Part shown: one piece after another, positions 63,572 to 64,000 of the stretch
Layout of the letters: every line of letters begins with the position of its first letter
How positions within the stretch are numbered: position 1 is the first letter of the stretch
Assembly (NCBI GenBank): GCA_019843655.1
Contig: JACDQD010000003.1
Coordinates: forward strand, 27,702,224 to 27,766,223
Length of the DNA: 64,000 nt
Origin: Lethocerus indicus
Taxonomy: Eukaryota > Arthropoda > Insecta > Hemiptera > Belostomatidae
Direction: 5' to 3'
Notes under the pieces: generated by a model
Database searches by the model: none
Told to the model about the DNA's origin: nothing
What the model saw: the letters and a program-made list of their open reading frames with translations, nothing else
Made by a program: the position numbers and the translations under genes

Positions 63572-64000
63572 GTAATTATTTTAATTTAGACAATTACATT
63601 TTACACTGCAGATCGAATTAAAATTCCTTTGAACTAAAATTGTTTATTTTTGTTAATCAACTTTACCTGACCCGAGGACGCTCACTAATTTATCGTTGTA
63701 TATCGCTTCCAAAATCTTTCTTTTAAGATTTATTATTGGTGAAAACTAAAGGACCCAAACGGCCTGTTAGTTTTATAAATGGTGGATTCATCTTTCCACA
63801 TATGTCCAGTATTTTTCGAAGAGATAGTATTGAATTGTGTTCCTCCTATTAGTGGTATTCATGTAGGTGAACTTTAGGATTAAAAAAGCATGATATAACA
63901 TGGAAATTATCTTTTTCTTCTAAACCTTCATTTGTTATTGGAACAATATTTAATAGATGGCTGTTAGGAAAGTTTTACTACATACTCTGACCACAATACA
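63572..64000 (+). other. Start of the next intron
   Basis: Begins with the donor GTAATTAT and remains AT-rich and non-coding to the window edge. The gene is therefore incomplete at its 3' end. Confidence 0.7.

Overview
This window looks like a piece of an AT-rich arthropod nuclear genome, most likely an insect. It has long AT-rich non-coding stretches, GT-AG introns of very uneven size, (TA)n microsatellites, degenerate dispersed repeats and a single widely spread gene. I see no bacterial, viral or organellar gene, no convincing RNA gene and no CRISPR-like array.

The only gene I can support is a plus-strand gene for a giant smoothelin-like protein (smoothelins are actin-associated cytoskeletal proteins). 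Five coding exons can be joined in consistent phase: 33536-33598 (start), 35497-43785 (an uninterrupted 8.3-kb exon), 44180-44323, 44735-45365 and 63407-63571. Together they give at least 3,097 residues. The gene runs off the right edge of the window at a phase-1 donor. The C-terminal calponin-homology domain expected of smoothelins would lie beyond position 64000. Two smoothelin-type motifs are present: one at the very N-terminus (exons 1+2) and one across exons 2+3. Both are cut by a phase-0 intron directly after the same Met. Between them lies about 2,700 residues of probably disordered S/T/P/K/R/E-rich sequence. It contains two different arrays of a 15-residue repeat: 13 units at 38692-39276 and 19 units at 42715-43569.

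Layout: 1-9000 is non-coding. About 9000-9267 is a CT-rich, promoter-like stretch ending in a strong splice donor, and is a candidate 5' untranslated exon. 9268-33525 is non-coding and would be the first intron if that exon belongs to the gene. 33526-45365 holds the main exon cluster. 45366-63406 is an 18-kb intron with two weak candidate cassette exons (50098-50208 and 61203-61253). 63407-63571 is the last exon in view.

The clearest unexpected non-genic structure is a pair of fold-back elements (27059-27337 and 31770-32020, in opposite orientation). Each is flanked by an exact 13-bp direct repeat, and the two repeats differ in sequence, which is the signature of two independent insertions. 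Degenerate relatives are scattered through the window. A second, unrelated dispersed repeat pair lies at 6088-6225 and 11730-11857. Most other open frames of 60-150 codons are either shadows of the big exon or chance frames without recognisable content.
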